Shown one piece after another: positions 17,557 through 25,977 of a stretch of DNA of 64,000 nucleotides. Position numbers and translations under genes: made by a program. Location of the stretch: positions 499,278-563,277 of the forward strand of contig CABIVS010000005.1 in assembly GCA_902362375.1 (NCBI GenBank). The letters run 5' to 3'. The number at the start of each line of letters is the position of its first letter. Position 1 is the first letter of the stretch. Source of the DNA: Bacteroidaceae bacterium. GTDB lineage: Bacteria > Bacteroidota > Bacteroidia > Bacteroidales > Bacteroidaceae. Below the pieces are notes generated by a model. The model saw only the letters and a program-made list of their open reading frames with translations. It made no database searches and was not told where the DNA came from.

Positions 17557-18513
17557 TCACTCTTCAATTATTAATTCCATCTGTATGTCTCCTCTTTCAT
17601 AAGTCGTGTGATATTCGGGAAGTTCCTTGAAGCCTAACTTATGATAAATATGGATAGCCGGTTTCAGACGTGTATTGCTCTCTATAAAGAGCCTTTTGCC
17701 CCCAAGCTCCTTCGCTTTATTTACAACTGCTTCGCAAAGCAGTACTCCAATACCTTTGCCCTGAACCTTAGGGCTGACAGCCAGCTTAGCTAACTCATAA
17801 TCATACAACGGATGATCCATCTTACACAAAGCACATACACCGACCGGTTCATCTTTATAAAGAGCCACCAAAATAGCTCCTCCCTTATCCAGAATATATT
17901 CCTTTGGATGATCTAAAGCCTTGTAATCGGCCTCTTCCATCCGAAAATAAGCAGTTATCCACTCTTCGTTAAGAGTCCGGAAGGCAGATTGATAGCAAGG
18001 TTCATAAGGAACTATTTGGATGTCCTTACTCTCTCGTTCCTTTTTCGCTTCCTTCACCCGCTCCAACAGGGATTTATCCGACAAAAGGTTCTCCCATTCT
18101 TCGATAGCTTTCCAAAGATCATTCCGGGTTTGCTGCGTGATTTGCTCAATAGCTGCCGTAACATCTATGCACTGTTCCGAAAAAGAGTCGGACATTCTTT
18201 TTCCTTTGGCAGATAACATGACCATGTTTCTTCTCCCGTCGGATTTGTCCTTTGTCTCCTTCACTAATCCTTTAGCTACCATTTCTTTAATAATATTACT
18301 CACGGAAGGATGAGAATGACCAATCTCTTTGGCTATGGACGTAATGGTTTTTGCCTCCCCACGCGATAATACAAAAAATACTGGAAACCATTTCGGTTTG
18401 AGGTCTACTCCAAACATTTTATAGATGGCGGCCGCATCTACTGTTATTTTATCGGTCAACATGCGTAATCTGCTGCCGATGGCTAATTTGCCCGTCTGAT
18501 TAAAAAAGTCCAT
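17557..18513 (-). CDS. MarR regulator fused to a GNAT acetyltransferase
   Basis: 318 residues. Residues 1-150 form a MarR winged helix-turn-helix (IGHSHPSVSNIIKEMVAKGLVKETKDKSDGRRN recognition helix and wing, written here only by region). Residues about 165-318 are a GNAT domain with the acetyl-CoA loop (VSPKVQGKGIGVLLCEAVV) and the following HKLGF. The fused pair is a known architecture in which the enzyme and its own repressor are one protein. Its promoter (18554-18585, minus) is flanked by two perfect or near-perfect 18-bp palindromes, consistent with autoregulation. The small substrate is unknown. Confidence 0.88.
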   Translation of the reverse strand: MDFFNQTGKLAIGSRLRMLTDKITVDAAAIYKMFGVDLKPKWFPVFFVLSRGEAKTITSIAKEIGHSHPSVSNIIKEMVAKGLVKETKDKSDGRRNMVMLSAKGKRMSDSFSEQCIDVTAAIEQITQQTRNDLWKAIEEWENLLSDKSLLERVKEAKKERESKDIQIVPYEPCYQSAFRTLNEEWITAYFRMEEADYKALDHPKEYILDKGGAILVALYKDEPVGVCALCKMDHPLYDYELAKLAVSPKVQGKGIGVLLCEAVVNKAKELGGKRLFIESNTRLKPAIHIYHKLGFKELPEYHTTYERGDIQMELIIEE

Positions 18514-18525
18514 GTTTTTACTAGT

Positions 18526-18555
18526 TGCGTTACTAAATACGTAATTGATTACGCA
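18526..18555. promoter_or_regulatory. Palindromic MarR-type operator at the promoter start region
   Basis: TACGTAATTGATTACGCA (18538-18555) is an 18-bp near-palindrome that overlaps the 3' end of the TATATTTG promoter element and the likely transcription start. An overlapping imperfect copy lies at 18526-18543. It is presumably bound by the MarR half of the downstream gene. Confidence 0.6.
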
Positions 18556-18585
18556 AATATATCAGCTTTTCATCATATAAACAAA
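18554..18585 (-). promoter_or_regulatory. Promoter of the MarR-GNAT operon
   Basis: On the minus strand TTTG (18582-18585), 20 bases, then TATATTTG (18554-18561), a good Bacteroides promoter. Transcript start would fall about 35 bases before the ATG. Confidence 0.65.
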
Positions 18586-18600
18586 CATTTTTCGTAAAAA

Positions 18601-18618
18601 TACGTAAGCAGTTACGTA
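18601..18618. promoter_or_regulatory. Second palindromic MarR-type operator
   Basis: TACGTAAGCAGTTACGTA is a 7-bp perfect inverted repeat around GCAG, in the same pattern as the site at 18538. It lies just upstream of the -33 element and within the 3' part of the neighbouring small frame. Confidence 0.6.
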
Positions 18619-18619
18619 A

Positions 18620-18811
18620 TTAGTTCTGTTTATGGATAAACATCAGGAAATAGTGAAAAGAATATTTGCCACTCCCCTTTCCCAATTTGGCATACGTGTT
18701 TCCATGAGCCCTGTTTCTTGAAGTATCAAAAAGGCAAGTTGTAAACTCTGTTTGTGAGAAACAAGAGAGTGCCGATAATAAAAGAACAAATACAATAATT
18801 AGCTTCTTCAT
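18620..18811 (-). CDS. Short secreted protein or truncated remnant
   Basis: 63 residues: a clear signal peptide (MKKLIIVFVLLLSALSCFSQ), then TEFTTCLFDTSRNRAHGN and a short basic tail, with no known domain. It starts two bases after the stop of the acetyltransferase gene and ends next to the MarR operator, so it may be the 5' end of a longer gene cut by a deletion. I do not recognise it. Confidence 0.35.
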   Translation of the reverse strand: MKKLIIVFVLLLSALSCFSQTEFTTCLFDTSRNRAHGNTYAKLGKGSGKYSFHYFLMFIHKQN

Positions 18812-18813
18812 GT

Positions 18814-19452
18814 TTATAACGTAACATTTATCTTTTTCAATTCTTCAATCTTTCCACCTGTAATATAAGGTATACATTCGGATATCTTCTCAATACTCCA
18901 ATCCCACCATTGCAATTTCTGCAATTGGGCAATCGTATTCTCATCAAAACGCTTCCGGATTTCTTTGGCCGGTGTCCCACCTACTATCGTATAAGGAGGA
19001 ACATCTTTAGTAACCACTGCCCGCGACGCAATGACTGCCCCATTTCCAATATGTACTCCTGCCATGATAACAGCTTCATATCCAATCCAGACATCATTAC
19101 CTATTACTATATCTCCTTTATTATCCCAGGCAGAAGTTACATCTCCCTTATCTAAATTCCATTCCTCAAAAAAGATAGGAAATGTATAATTGGATAAAGA
19201 ATTCAATGTGTGATTTGCACTGTTGAAAAGAAACTTAGCTCCACAGGCTATGGAGCAGAATTTTCCTATTATCAAGCGATCTTTATTAATCGGATAATGA
19301 TATAAAACATTGTTCTTCTCAAAAAGAACCGGATCATTTACAAAATCATTGTATATTGTATAATCACCTACGATAATAGCAGGATTCTTAATCACCGTAT
19401 TCAGGTAAATAGTCTGAAAATCATTGGTACGAGGATATATGTTCGAATTCAT
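18814..19452 (-). CDS. CatB/Vat-type xenobiotic O-acetyltransferase
   Basis: The 212-residue protein has a left-handed beta-helix of hexapeptide repeats ([20 protein letters not shown] and [31 protein letters not shown] regions). The catalytic His of this family corresponds to H81 in SANH. The [16 protein letters not shown] and [17 protein letters not shown] stretches are the standard CatB/Vat ending. Members acetylate chloramphenicol (CatB) or streptogramin A (Vat), and this one cannot be placed in either by eye. A 170-base structured leader lies upstream. The short secreted frame follows directly after its stop. Confidence 0.88.
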   Translation of the reverse strand: MNSNIYPRTNDFQTIYLNTVIKNPAIIVGDYTIYNDFVNDPVLFEKNNVLYHYPINKDRLIIGKFCSIACGAKFLFNSANHTLNSLSNYTFPIFFEEWNLDKGDVTSAWDNKGDIVIGNDVWIGYEAVIMAGVHIGNGAVIASRAVVTKDVPPYTIVGGTPAKEIRKRFDENTIAQLQKLQWWDWSIEKISECIPYITGGKIEELKKINVTL

Positions 19453-19501
19453 TGTAATAGCTACTTTTATATGGTTTATTGAATAGAATAAATAAAATAA
19501 C

Positions 19502-19612
19502 TTGTGATTTAGGTTAAATCACAAACAGTTGTAACAGCAGAACTTTCTATTGTTACAATCCGTATGGGCGAAGCTATTTACAAAGTTGCCATTTCATTGT
19601 GTTAGCAGAACT
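19502..19612 (-). promoter_or_regulatory. Structured 5' leader of the acetyltransferase gene
   Basis: The leader contains two stem-loops: TTGTGATTT/AAATCACAA (19502-19524) and TTGTAACA/TGTTACAA (19529-19558). It also has direct repeats of TTGTnnnAGCAGAACT (19529-19544 and 19597-19612) and a short frame with ATG at 19597 reading MKWQLCK then stop (19574). The promoter element TATATTTG lies at 19630-19637 (minus). Leaders with short peptides and hairpins regulate many drug-resistance genes. Here that is inference. Confidence 0.4.
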
Positions 19613-19668
19613 GGATTTATATTACATAGCAAATATACAAGATAAATTTCATACTATTACACAAAGAA

Positions 19669-20139
19669 TTAAATATGTATTCCATATTGATGCTTCACTT
19701 CCGCCATCACAAACGTACTTTCCAATGATCCCAAGCTATCAATCGTCCCCAACACATTCAGAATAAACTCCTGATAGTATTTCATATTGGGAGCATGAAT
19801 CTTCAACAGGTAATCATAACTACCTGATATGTTATAACATTCGGTTACTTCGGGAATATCCTGTATGATCCGCGTAAACTCGGCTGCTATATCCCTGTTC
19901 AGCCGTCTAAGCTTCACACTGCAGAATACGACAAATCCCTGATTCAGCTTTTCCGCATCCAATACGGCAATATACTTCTTTATATATCCTCCACTCTCCA
20001 ACCGTTTAAGACGTTCAAAAACAGGAGTTGAAGAAAGACTCACCCGTGCGGCCAGCTCTTTGGTTGTCAATCGGGCGTTTTCTTGCAAAGTACGGAGTAT
20101 TTGCAAATCGACTCTATCCAGTTTATCAAAAGTATCCAT
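19669..20139 (-). CDS. Lrp/AsnC-family transcriptional regulator
   Basis: 156 residues. The N-terminal helix-turn-helix (LDRVDLQILRTLQENARLTTKELAARV, then SSTPVFERLKRLE) and the C-terminal RAM/AsnC ligand-binding domain (about 70-150: FVVFCSVKLRRL, VTECYNISGSYDYLLKIHA, TFVMAEVKH) are both complete. The gene is divergent from metY, which it is likely to regulate, perhaps in response to an amino acid. A promoter element (TATTTTTG, minus) lies at 20207-20214. Confidence 0.92.
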   Translation of the reverse strand: MDTFDKLDRVDLQILRTLQENARLTTKELAARVSLSSTPVFERLKRLESGGYIKKYIAVLDAEKLNQGFVVFCSVKLRRLNRDIAAEFTRIIQDIPEVTECYNISGSYDYLLKIHAPNMKYYQEFILNVLGTIDSLGSLESTFVMAEVKHQYGIHI

Positions 20140-20206
20140 AAGAAAAATATTCTTCTAAAAGGTGATTTTTAGGAATAACGCAACTATATTATTCTATATA
20201 ACGGTA

Positions 20207-20214
20207 CAAAAATA
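20207..20214 (-). promoter_or_regulatory. -7 element of the lrp-like gene
   Basis: The minus strand reads TATTTTTG, about 68 bases before the ATG. The intervening leader is AT-rich. Confidence 0.5.
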
Positions 20215-20242
20215 GCATTATTTTCTGTATTTTATCTATATC

Positions 20243-20273
20243 TTGTTCGATATATCTCCATCCCATAACTTTG
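20243..20273 (+). promoter_or_regulatory. Promoter of metY
   Basis: TTG at 20243-20245, 20 bases, then TAACTTTG at 20266-20273, 44 bases before the start codon. Confidence 0.6.
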
Positions 20274-20317
20274 CAAGAAAATAAGGAAAGAATATTAAAC
20301 TTAAAAAATATACGATT

Positions 20318-21604
20318 ATGGCAACAAAGAATTTACATTTCGAGACTTTACAAGTTCATGTAGGACAAGAACAAGCAGATCCGGCAACAGATGCCCGCGC
20401 AGTACCTATTTACCAGACTACTTCTTATGTATTTCACAACTCCGCTCACGCAGCCGCACGTTTCGGCCTGCAGGACCCGGGAAACATCTACGGTCGTCTG
20501 ACCAACTCCACTCAAGGAGTTTTTGAGCAACGCGTAGCTGCTCTTGAAGGAGGAGTAGCAGGACTGGCAGTTGCTTCGGGTGCTGCTGCCATCACTTATG
20601 CTTTCGAGAATATCACTCGTGCAGGCGATCATATTGTAGCAGCCAAAACGATTTATGGAGGAAGCTATAACTTACTGGCTCATACCTTACCCAGCTATGG
20701 CATCACAACCACATTCGTCGATCCCAGTGATTTATCGAACTTTGAAAAAGCCATTCAGGAAAATACGAAAGCCGTATTTATCGAGACGCTGGGAAATCCG
20801 AACTCAAATATCATTGATATAGAGGCAGTAGCCGAAATAGCTCATCGCCACAAAATTCCTTTGATTATTGACAACACATTCGGTACTCCGTATTTAATCC
20901 GCCCTATCGAACACGGAGCAGATATCGTTGTACATTCCGCAACAAAGTTCATTGGCGGACACGGTTCCTCATTAGGAGGAGTCATTGTAGATTCAGGCAA
21001 ATTCGACTGGGTGGCTTCCGGCAAATTCCCACAACTGACCGAACCCGATCCAAGCTATCACGGAGTACGTTTTGTTGATGCGGCAGGTCCGGCTGCCTAT
21101 GCCATCCGCATCCGGGCTATTTTGCTGCGCGACACAGGTGCCACCATCAGTCCATTCAATGCTTTTATCCTGTTACAAGGATTGGAAACTCTTTCCTTGC
21201 GCGTAGAACGTCATGTAGAAAACGCGTTGAAGGTCGTGAATTTCTTAAACAATCACCCGAAAGTGAAGAAAGTGAACCATCCGTCATTATCCGATCATCC
21301 CGATCATGCGCTGTATCAGCGTTATTTTCCGAACGGCGCCGGTTCTATTTTCACTTTCGAAGTCAAAGGCGGACAAGAAGAAGCACACCGCTTCATCGAC
21401 AGCCTGGAGATTTTCTCCCTGCTTGCCAATGTTGCCGATGTGAAATCATTGGTGATCCACCCGGCAAGCACTACCCACTCGCAGCTCAATGCACAGGAAC
21501 TCGCCGAACAAGAGATTTATCCGGGCACTGTACGCTTATCGATTGGAACGGAACATATTGATGACCTGATTGCGGATTTGGATCAGGCACTTGCCAAAAT
21601 CTAA
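20318..21604 (+). CDS. metY: O-acetylhomoserine aminocarboxypropyltransferase (sulfhydrylase)
   Basis: 428 residues, the size of MetY. It is a PLP enzyme of the Cys/Met metabolism class. The N-terminal TLQVHVGQ and [10 protein letters not shown] are signatures of the family, [15 protein letters not shown] holds the PLP phosphate region, and the internal aldimine Lys is K210 in [13 protein letters not shown]. It converts O-acetylhomoserine and sulfide to homocysteine in the cytoplasm. Glu111 of the MetA encoded at 45340 predicts that acetylhomoserine, not succinylhomoserine, is made. A strong promoter and a divergent Lrp-type regulator precede it. Confidence 0.93.
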   Translation: MATKNLHFETLQVHVGQEQADPATDARAVPIYQTTSYVFHNSAHAAARFGLQDPGNIYGRLTNSTQGVFEQRVAALEGGVAGLAVASGAAAITYAFENITRAGDHIVAAKTIYGGSYNLLAHTLPSYGITTTFVDPSDLSNFEKAIQENTKAVFIETLGNPNSNIIDIEAVAEIAHRHKIPLIIDNTFGTPYLIRPIEHGADIVVHSATKFIGGHGSSLGGVIVDSGKFDWVASGKFPQLTEPDPSYHGVRFVDAAGPAAYAIRIRAILLRDTGATISPFNAFILLQGLETLSLRVERHVENALKVVNFLNNHPKVKKVNHPSLSDHPDHALYQRYFPNGAGSIFTFEVKGGQEEAHRFIDSLEIFSLLANVADVKSLVIHPASTTHSQLNAQELAEQEIYPGTVRLSIGTEHIDDLIADLDQALAKI

Positions 21605-21620
21605 CATTCAATCATTGAAC

Positions 21621-21678
21621 TTTCCATGACTGCAAGATGTTATACCTATATAACATTAAAACATTGCAGTCATGGAAA
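21621..21678. promoter_or_regulatory. Long two-tier hairpin covering the next start codon
   Basis: TTTCCATGACTGCAA (21621-21635) and TTGCAGTCATGGAAA (21664-21678) are a perfect 15-bp inverted repeat. Inside it ATGTTATA (21637-21644) pairs with TATAACAT (21649-21656). The ATG of the downstream gene (21672-21674) is inside the 3' arm. There is no T-run, so it is not an ordinary terminator, although it may end metY transcripts. Confidence 0.7.
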
Positions 21679-21911
21679 AATATTTAATACACAGCAACGA
21701 ACTGCATCTGATAGACGCAGAGAAAATCCATCAAGCCGTAGAAAAGATGGTGGAATCACTCGATTTAGCCGCAGGATCAACCACTAACTTCGATCTCTAT
21801 CAGGTTGTGGAAAACTACTTTAAAGATCTCGAGAAAAGGAGAAAAATCAATCATGTACTGGGAATCAAAGAAGATAGATATGAATTAGCCGAAGATTTCG
21901 GTATAAAATAA
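21672..21911 (+). CDS. Small protein of unknown function
   Basis: 79 residues, mostly helical: EKIHQAVEKMVESLDLAAG, then NFDLYQVVENYFKDLEKRRKI, then a short tail. I do not recognise a domain. It follows metY by 68 bases and its ATG is in the stem of the 21621-21678 hairpin with no ribosome-binding sequence in front. It may be translated only when the stem opens, or it may start elsewhere. A strong hairpin terminator follows it. Confidence 0.5.
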   Translation: MEKYLIHSNELHLIDAEKIHQAVEKMVESLDLAAGSTTNFDLYQVVENYFKDLEKRRKINHVLGIKEDRYELAEDFGIK

Positions 21912-21948
21912 AAAAGAGATTTATTCAATCACGCCAGACAAGTTTTCC

Positions 21949-21993
21949 AAAAAATAAGGGAGTTGCACGTTAAGTACAACTCCCTTATTTTTT
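21949..21993. terminator. Bidirectional intrinsic terminator
   Basis: AAAAAATAAGGGAGTTG and CAACTCCCTTATTTTTT form a perfect 17-bp stem with an 11-base loop and T-runs on both sides. It separates two convergent genes. Confidence 0.9.
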
Positions 21994-22013
21994 GAATTAT
22001 CAGAGTATAACAA

Positions 22014-22922
22014 TCAATTTCCCTGATGCACAGTAAGCTGTGGGAAAGGGAAGTTGATACCTTTTTCATTGAAGGTTTCATAAATTGCTTTATTTGTATC
22101 GAAATAGACACCCCAGTAATCTCCGCTGTTTACCCAGACACGTGCCACTACATTCACACTGCTGGCATCCAGGGCATGAAGAGCTATAAACGGAGCTGGT
22201 TCATTCAGGATACGTTTATCGGCGGCCAGAATATCACGAACTATCTGCTGAACTTTATTGTAATCTTCCCCATAATCTATACCAATAATCCATTCTACAC
22301 GGCGGGTTTCCTGATGACTGTAATTGGTCACTACTCCACTGCTCAATGAACCATTTGGGATATAAATCAATTTATTATCCGCAGTCGTAAGGATGGTGTG
22401 AAATATCTGGATTTCTTTTACCGTACCGGATGAACCTTGCTGTGTTTCTATCCAGTCACCCACTTTATAAGGTTTGAACAGAAGAATAACCAATCCTCCG
22501 GCAAAGTTCTGCAAATTGCCGGACAAAGCCATACCGATAGCCACACCGGCAGAAGCCAGTAAAGCTGCGAACGAAGTAGTTTCAACTCCCAGGGCGCCGA
22601 CAACAGAAATGATCAAAAGGATCGTCAACAGGATATTTACCAGACTTTTAACGAAAGTTTTGATACTTACATCCACTTTTCGTTTATCCATCAGACGTCT
22701 TATAAACTTATTAAGTAGCGAAATCAAAAAACGTCCGACGATGAAGACAATGACCGCAATCAGTATACGTTCTCCGGCACGAATACCAAAATCTATCAGT
22801 TGTTGAGTAATTAGCGAAAGCTTATCCAATCCGTCGGCATTGGCAATCGCCTCTTTCATTAATTCATCTGCGGCCACTTGCACAGAATCCGCAGCTTGTG
22901 TTGCTTGAAGTAAGAGTAGCAT
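22014..22922 (-). CDS. Small-conductance mechanosensitive channel (MscS family)
   Basis: 302 residues. After a possible signal peptide and an N-terminal helix come two or three membrane helices (ERILIAVIVFIVGRFLISLL, LLTILLIISVVGALGV). The pore helix with SAGVAIGMALSGNLQNFAGGLVILLFKPYKVGDWIE follows, the MscS signature, then a beta domain and a C-terminal part (VNVVARVWVNSGDY, KGINFPFPQLTVH). It forms a homoheptamer in the inner membrane that opens on hypo-osmotic shock. It stands alone, convergent to the previous gene. Confidence 0.93.
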   Translation of the reverse strand: MLLLLQATQAADSVQVAADELMKEAIANADGLDKLSLITQQLIDFGIRAGERILIAVIVFIVGRFLISLLNKFIRRLMDKRKVDVSIKTFVKSLVNILLTILLIISVVGALGVETTSFAALLASAGVAIGMALSGNLQNFAGGLVILLFKPYKVGDWIETQQGSSGTVKEIQIFHTILTTADNKLIYIPNGSLSSGVVTNYSHQETRRVEWIIGIDYGEDYNKVQQIVRDILAADKRILNEPAPFIALHALDASSVNVVARVWVNSGDYWGVYFDTNKAIYETFNEKGINFPFPQLTVHQGN

Positions 22923-23013
22923 AATTAAATTATATATTAAATGAATAAACTGTTGTATTGGTATTTCAACAATCTACAAAGTTATATTGTTTTTAGTAAA
23001 TCTAAAAGTTTTT

Positions 23014-23045
23014 TTTGCTTTCCTCCTTCAAAAGCCGTATTTTTG
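23014..23045 (+). promoter_or_regulatory. Promoter of the thiamine operon
   Basis: TTTG at 23014-23017, 20 bases, TATTTTTG at 23038-23045, just before the TPP riboswitch. Transcription would begin about at its first stem. Confidence 0.6.
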
Positions 23046-23057
23046 CAGTCGATTCAC

Positions 23058-23135
23058 TGGTAGGGGTGCCTTAACATGACGGGCTGAGAACATACCCATA
23101 GAATCTGATCCGGGTAATGCCGGCGTAGAGAACTA
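23058..23135 (+). promoter_or_regulatory. TPP riboswitch (THI element)
   Basis: The invariant pieces are present in order: AGGGGTGCC, CTGAGAA, ACCC, CTGATCCGGGTAATGCCGGCG, then AGAGAACT near the end. This pattern is the thiamine pyrophosphate aptamer. It lies about 14 bases before the first thiamine gene, so it probably blocks translation or transcription of the operon when TPP is plentiful. Confidence 0.93.
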
Positions 23136-23148
23136 ATTAGTAAGCAAA

Positions 23149-25398
23149 ATGAAAAGAATTGTATGGATGGCCGTCGCCTTATCGGGCGCAGGCATCACTG
23201 TTCATGCACAGACGAGTGCAAAGGACAGTATGAGAGTAGTAAACCTGCAAGAGGTGCAGGTAGTATCCACGCGTGCCACAGCCAAAACTCCCGTGGCATT
23301 CACCAATATAGATAAAGCAGCACTCAAAAAGGTAAACTTCGGACAGGATATCCCCTATCTGCTAAGTATGACTCCTTCCACACTGACCACATCGGATGCA
23401 GGAGCCGGTATTGGCTATACGACGCTTCGCGTGCGTGGAACCGACGGCACACGAATCAACATCACGGTAAACGGCATACCGATGAACGATGCCGAAAGCC
23501 ATAACCTGTTCTGGGTGAATATGCCCGACTTTTCTTCTTCCGTAAAAGATATGCAGGTGCAGCGCGGAGCAGGTACATCAACAAATGGAGCAGGTGCTTT
23601 CGGAGCCAGTGTCAATATGCAAACCGAAGGTGCATCTATGAAACCATACGCCGAATTCAATGGTTCATACGGTTCGTTCAACACGCACAAGGAAACAGCG
23701 AAAGTGGGAACCGGCTTACTCAATAACCACTGGACGTTTGATGCCCGCCTTTCCAATATCGGTACGGACGGATACATAGACCGTGCTTCGGTGGACTTGA
23801 ACTCTTACTACCTGCAAGGAGGTTATTTTGCAGAAAACACCTCTGTGAAACTGATTGCATTTGCCGGAAAAGAAAAGACATATCATGCTTGGGGATACGC
23901 AACAAAAGAGCAAATGGAAGAATTTGGCAGACGCTACAATCCTTGCGGGGAAATGTACACCGACGCCAACGGCAAAAAACATTATTACGACGACCAAACG
24001 GATAATTACCTGCAAAAGAATTATCAACTTCTCTTCAACCATACTTTCTCAACGGCTTGGAATCTAAACGTTGCCTTACATTATACCAAAGGTGACGGTT
24101 ATTACGAAGAGTATAAAGATGACAGATACCTGGCAGAATATGGTTTAAAGCCATTTACAATAGATGGAACCGAAATAGCTAAAAGCGATCTAGTCCGTCA
24201 AAAGAAGATGGACAACAAATTTGGCGGTGGTGTTTTTTCCCTCAATTACACAACCAACAGGCTAAGTGCATCTCTGGGCGGCGGATTAAATCAATACCGG
24301 GGCAATAACTTCGGAAAAGTCCCCTGGGTGAAAAATTACGTGGGTACTCTATCGCCCGACCATGAATACTACCGCAACAAATCCAAGAAGACCGATGGCA
24401 ACATTTATCTGAAAGCAAATTACGATCTTACCAGAGGACTAAGTGCTTATGCCGATCTCCAGTATCGCCACATCAACTATACCATCGACGGAAACAATGA
24501 TAAATATGACTGGAGCAAGAATGCGCTGCGCCCACTGGCAGTAGACAAAAAGTTCGATTTCTTTAATCCGAAAGTAGGATTAAACTGGAACATTACTTCC
24601 AACCATCGTGTCTATGCGTCTTTCTCGGTTGCTCAAAAAGAGCCGACAAGAAACAATTATACGGATGGTGATCCGGATTCGTACCCCAAAGCAGAAAAGC
24701 TGCTCGACTATGAAGTGGGATATACCTTCGCCAACCAATGGCTGACGGCAGGTGCAAACTTCTACTACATGGACTATACCGACCAACTGGTTCTGACCGG
24801 AGCCTTAAACGATATAGGTGAAGCACTGACCGAAAATGTGCCGGACAGTTATCGCATGGGAATCGAAATCATGCTGGGAATCAAACCGTGCAAATGGTTT
24901 CAATGGGATATTAACGCTACATGGAGCAAAAACCGTATTCAGGATTTCGTAGAGAGCCTGCCGGGCTACCACTATAATGACGACGGTAGCTCTACTTCCC
25001 TCCCAACTATTCAGATAAAGCATAAAGACACTCACATTGCTTTCTCACCGGACTTCCTACTCAACAATCGTTTCTCATTCAAATCTAAGGGATTCGAAGC
25101 TGCCCTGCAATCACAGTTTGTAAGCAAACAGTATATGACAAACGCAGAAGTTGAAGAACTGACTCTTGATAAGTATTTTGTCAGCAACCTCAATCTGGCG
25201 TACAGCTTCCACCCCAAGAAAGTACTGAAAGAAGTTACGGTAGGATTTACTGTATACAATCTGTTTAATGAAAAATATGAAAACAACGGCTGGGCGTCAA
25301 GTGACTACACCGATACGCTGGAAAATCGGGGAAACTATGCCGGATATGCCGCACAAGCAGGGACAAATGTTATGGGACATGTTTCTTTCCGCTTTTAA
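23149..25398 (+). CDS. TonB-dependent receptor for thiamine (OMthi type)
   Basis: 749 residues: signal peptide, short TonB box-containing N-terminus (NLQEVQVVST), plug domain (VRGTDGTRINITVNGIPMNDAESHNLFWVNMPDF and VQRGAGTSTNGAGAFGASVN by region), then a 22-strand barrel ending in the usual C-terminal aromatic F (HVSFRF). It opens a TPP-riboswitch operon with PnuT and thiamine pyrophosphokinase. Published work on Bacteroides thetaiotaomicron describes an outer-membrane thiamine receptor in such an operon, and I infer the same role here. Confidence 0.9.
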   Translation: MKRIVWMAVALSGAGITVHAQTSAKDSMRVVNLQEVQVVSTRATAKTPVAFTNIDKAALKKVNFGQDIPYLLSMTPSTLTTSDAGAGIGYTTLRVRGTDGTRINITVNGIPMNDAESHNLFWVNMPDFSSSVKDMQVQRGAGTSTNGAGAFGASVNMQTEGASMKPYAEFNGSYGSFNTHKETAKVGTGLLNNHWTFDARLSNIGTDGYIDRASVDLNSYYLQGGYFAENTSVKLIAFAGKEKTYHAWGYATKEQMEEFGRRYNPCGEMYTDANGKKHYYDDQTDNYLQKNYQLLFNHTFSTAWNLNVALHYTKGDGYYEEYKDDRYLAEYGLKPFTIDGTEIAKSDLVRQKKMDNKFGGGVFSLNYTTNRLSASLGGGLNQYRGNNFGKVPWVKNYVGTLSPDHEYYRNKSKKTDGNIYLKANYDLTRGLSAYADLQYRHINYTIDGNNDKYDWSKNALRPLAVDKKFDFFNPKVGLNWNITSNHRVYASFSVAQKEPTRNNYTDGDPDSYPKAEKLLDYEVGYTFANQWLTAGANFYYMDYTDQLVLTGALNDIGEALTENVPDSYRMGIEIMLGIKPCKWFQWDINATWSKNRIQDFVESLPGYHYNDDGSSTSLPTIQIKHKDTHIAFSPDFLLNNRFSFKSKGFEAALQSQFVSKQYMTNAEVEELTLDKYFVSNLNLAYSFHPKKVLKEVTVGFTVYNLFNEKYENNGWASSDYTDTLENRGNYAGYAAQAGTNVMGHVSFRF

Positions 25399-25410
25399 TC
25401 AAACAGAGTT

Positions 25411-25977
25411 ATGGAATTGAATTTTCTGGAAATATTCGGTACGATTGTCGGACTGGTCTACCTTTGGTTAGAGTACCGGGCAAGTATCTACCTTTGGATA
25501 GCGGGCATCGTGATGCCTGCCATCTACATCTTCGTATATTACAAAGCCGGATTGTATGCTGACTTTGGCATCAATATCTACTACCTGATAGCTGCCATCT
25601 ACGGCTGGGTATTCTGGATGTGGGGAGGGGAAAAATCCAAAGATCTTCCTATCATACATACTCCGGGAAAATGTTACTTACCTCTTTTTCTGGTATTCGT
25701 CGTTTCTTTCCTCGGTATTGCATGGATACTGATAGCATATACGGATAGCAACGTTCCCTGGCTGGACAGTTTTACTACTGCATTAAGTATTGTCGGCATG
25801 TGGATGCTGGCGCGCAAATACATCGAACAATGGTTTGCCTGGATTCTTGTGGATATTGTCTGCTGCGGACTTTATATCTACAAAGACCTTTATTTTACTT
25901 CCGCCTTGTACGGACTTTACTCCATTATAGCTATCTTTGGCTACTTTAAGTGGAAAAAATTAATGAGCATACAATGA
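25411..25977 (+). CDS. pnuT: Thiamine transporter of the PnuC/PnuT family
   Basis: 188 residues with six or seven membrane helices (FLEIFGTIVGLVYLWLEYRASIYLW, WMLARKYIEQWFAWILVDIVCCGLYIY). PnuC-family proteins carry nicotinamide riboside, and the thiamine-riboswitch members are called PnuT. It sits 12 bases after the receptor gene and overlaps the kinase gene (ATGA). It should carry thiamine across the inner membrane by facilitated diffusion, with phosphorylation trapping it. Confidence 0.88.
   Translation: MELNFLEIFGTIVGLVYLWLEYRASIYLWIAGIVMPAIYIFVYYKAGLYADFGINIYYLIAAIYGWVFWMWGGEKSKDLPIIHTPGKCYLPLFLVFVVSFLGIAWILIAYTDSNVPWLDSFTTALSIVGMWMLARKYIEQWFAWILVDIVCCGLYIYKDLYFTSALYGLYSIIAIFGYFKWKKLMSIQ

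Noticed and set aside
20140..20317. SAM riboswitch before metY, and likewise before metA (46258-46437)
   Set aside because: None of the conserved SAM-I or SAM-II core patterns is seen; both regions are AT-rich and have only promoter elements.
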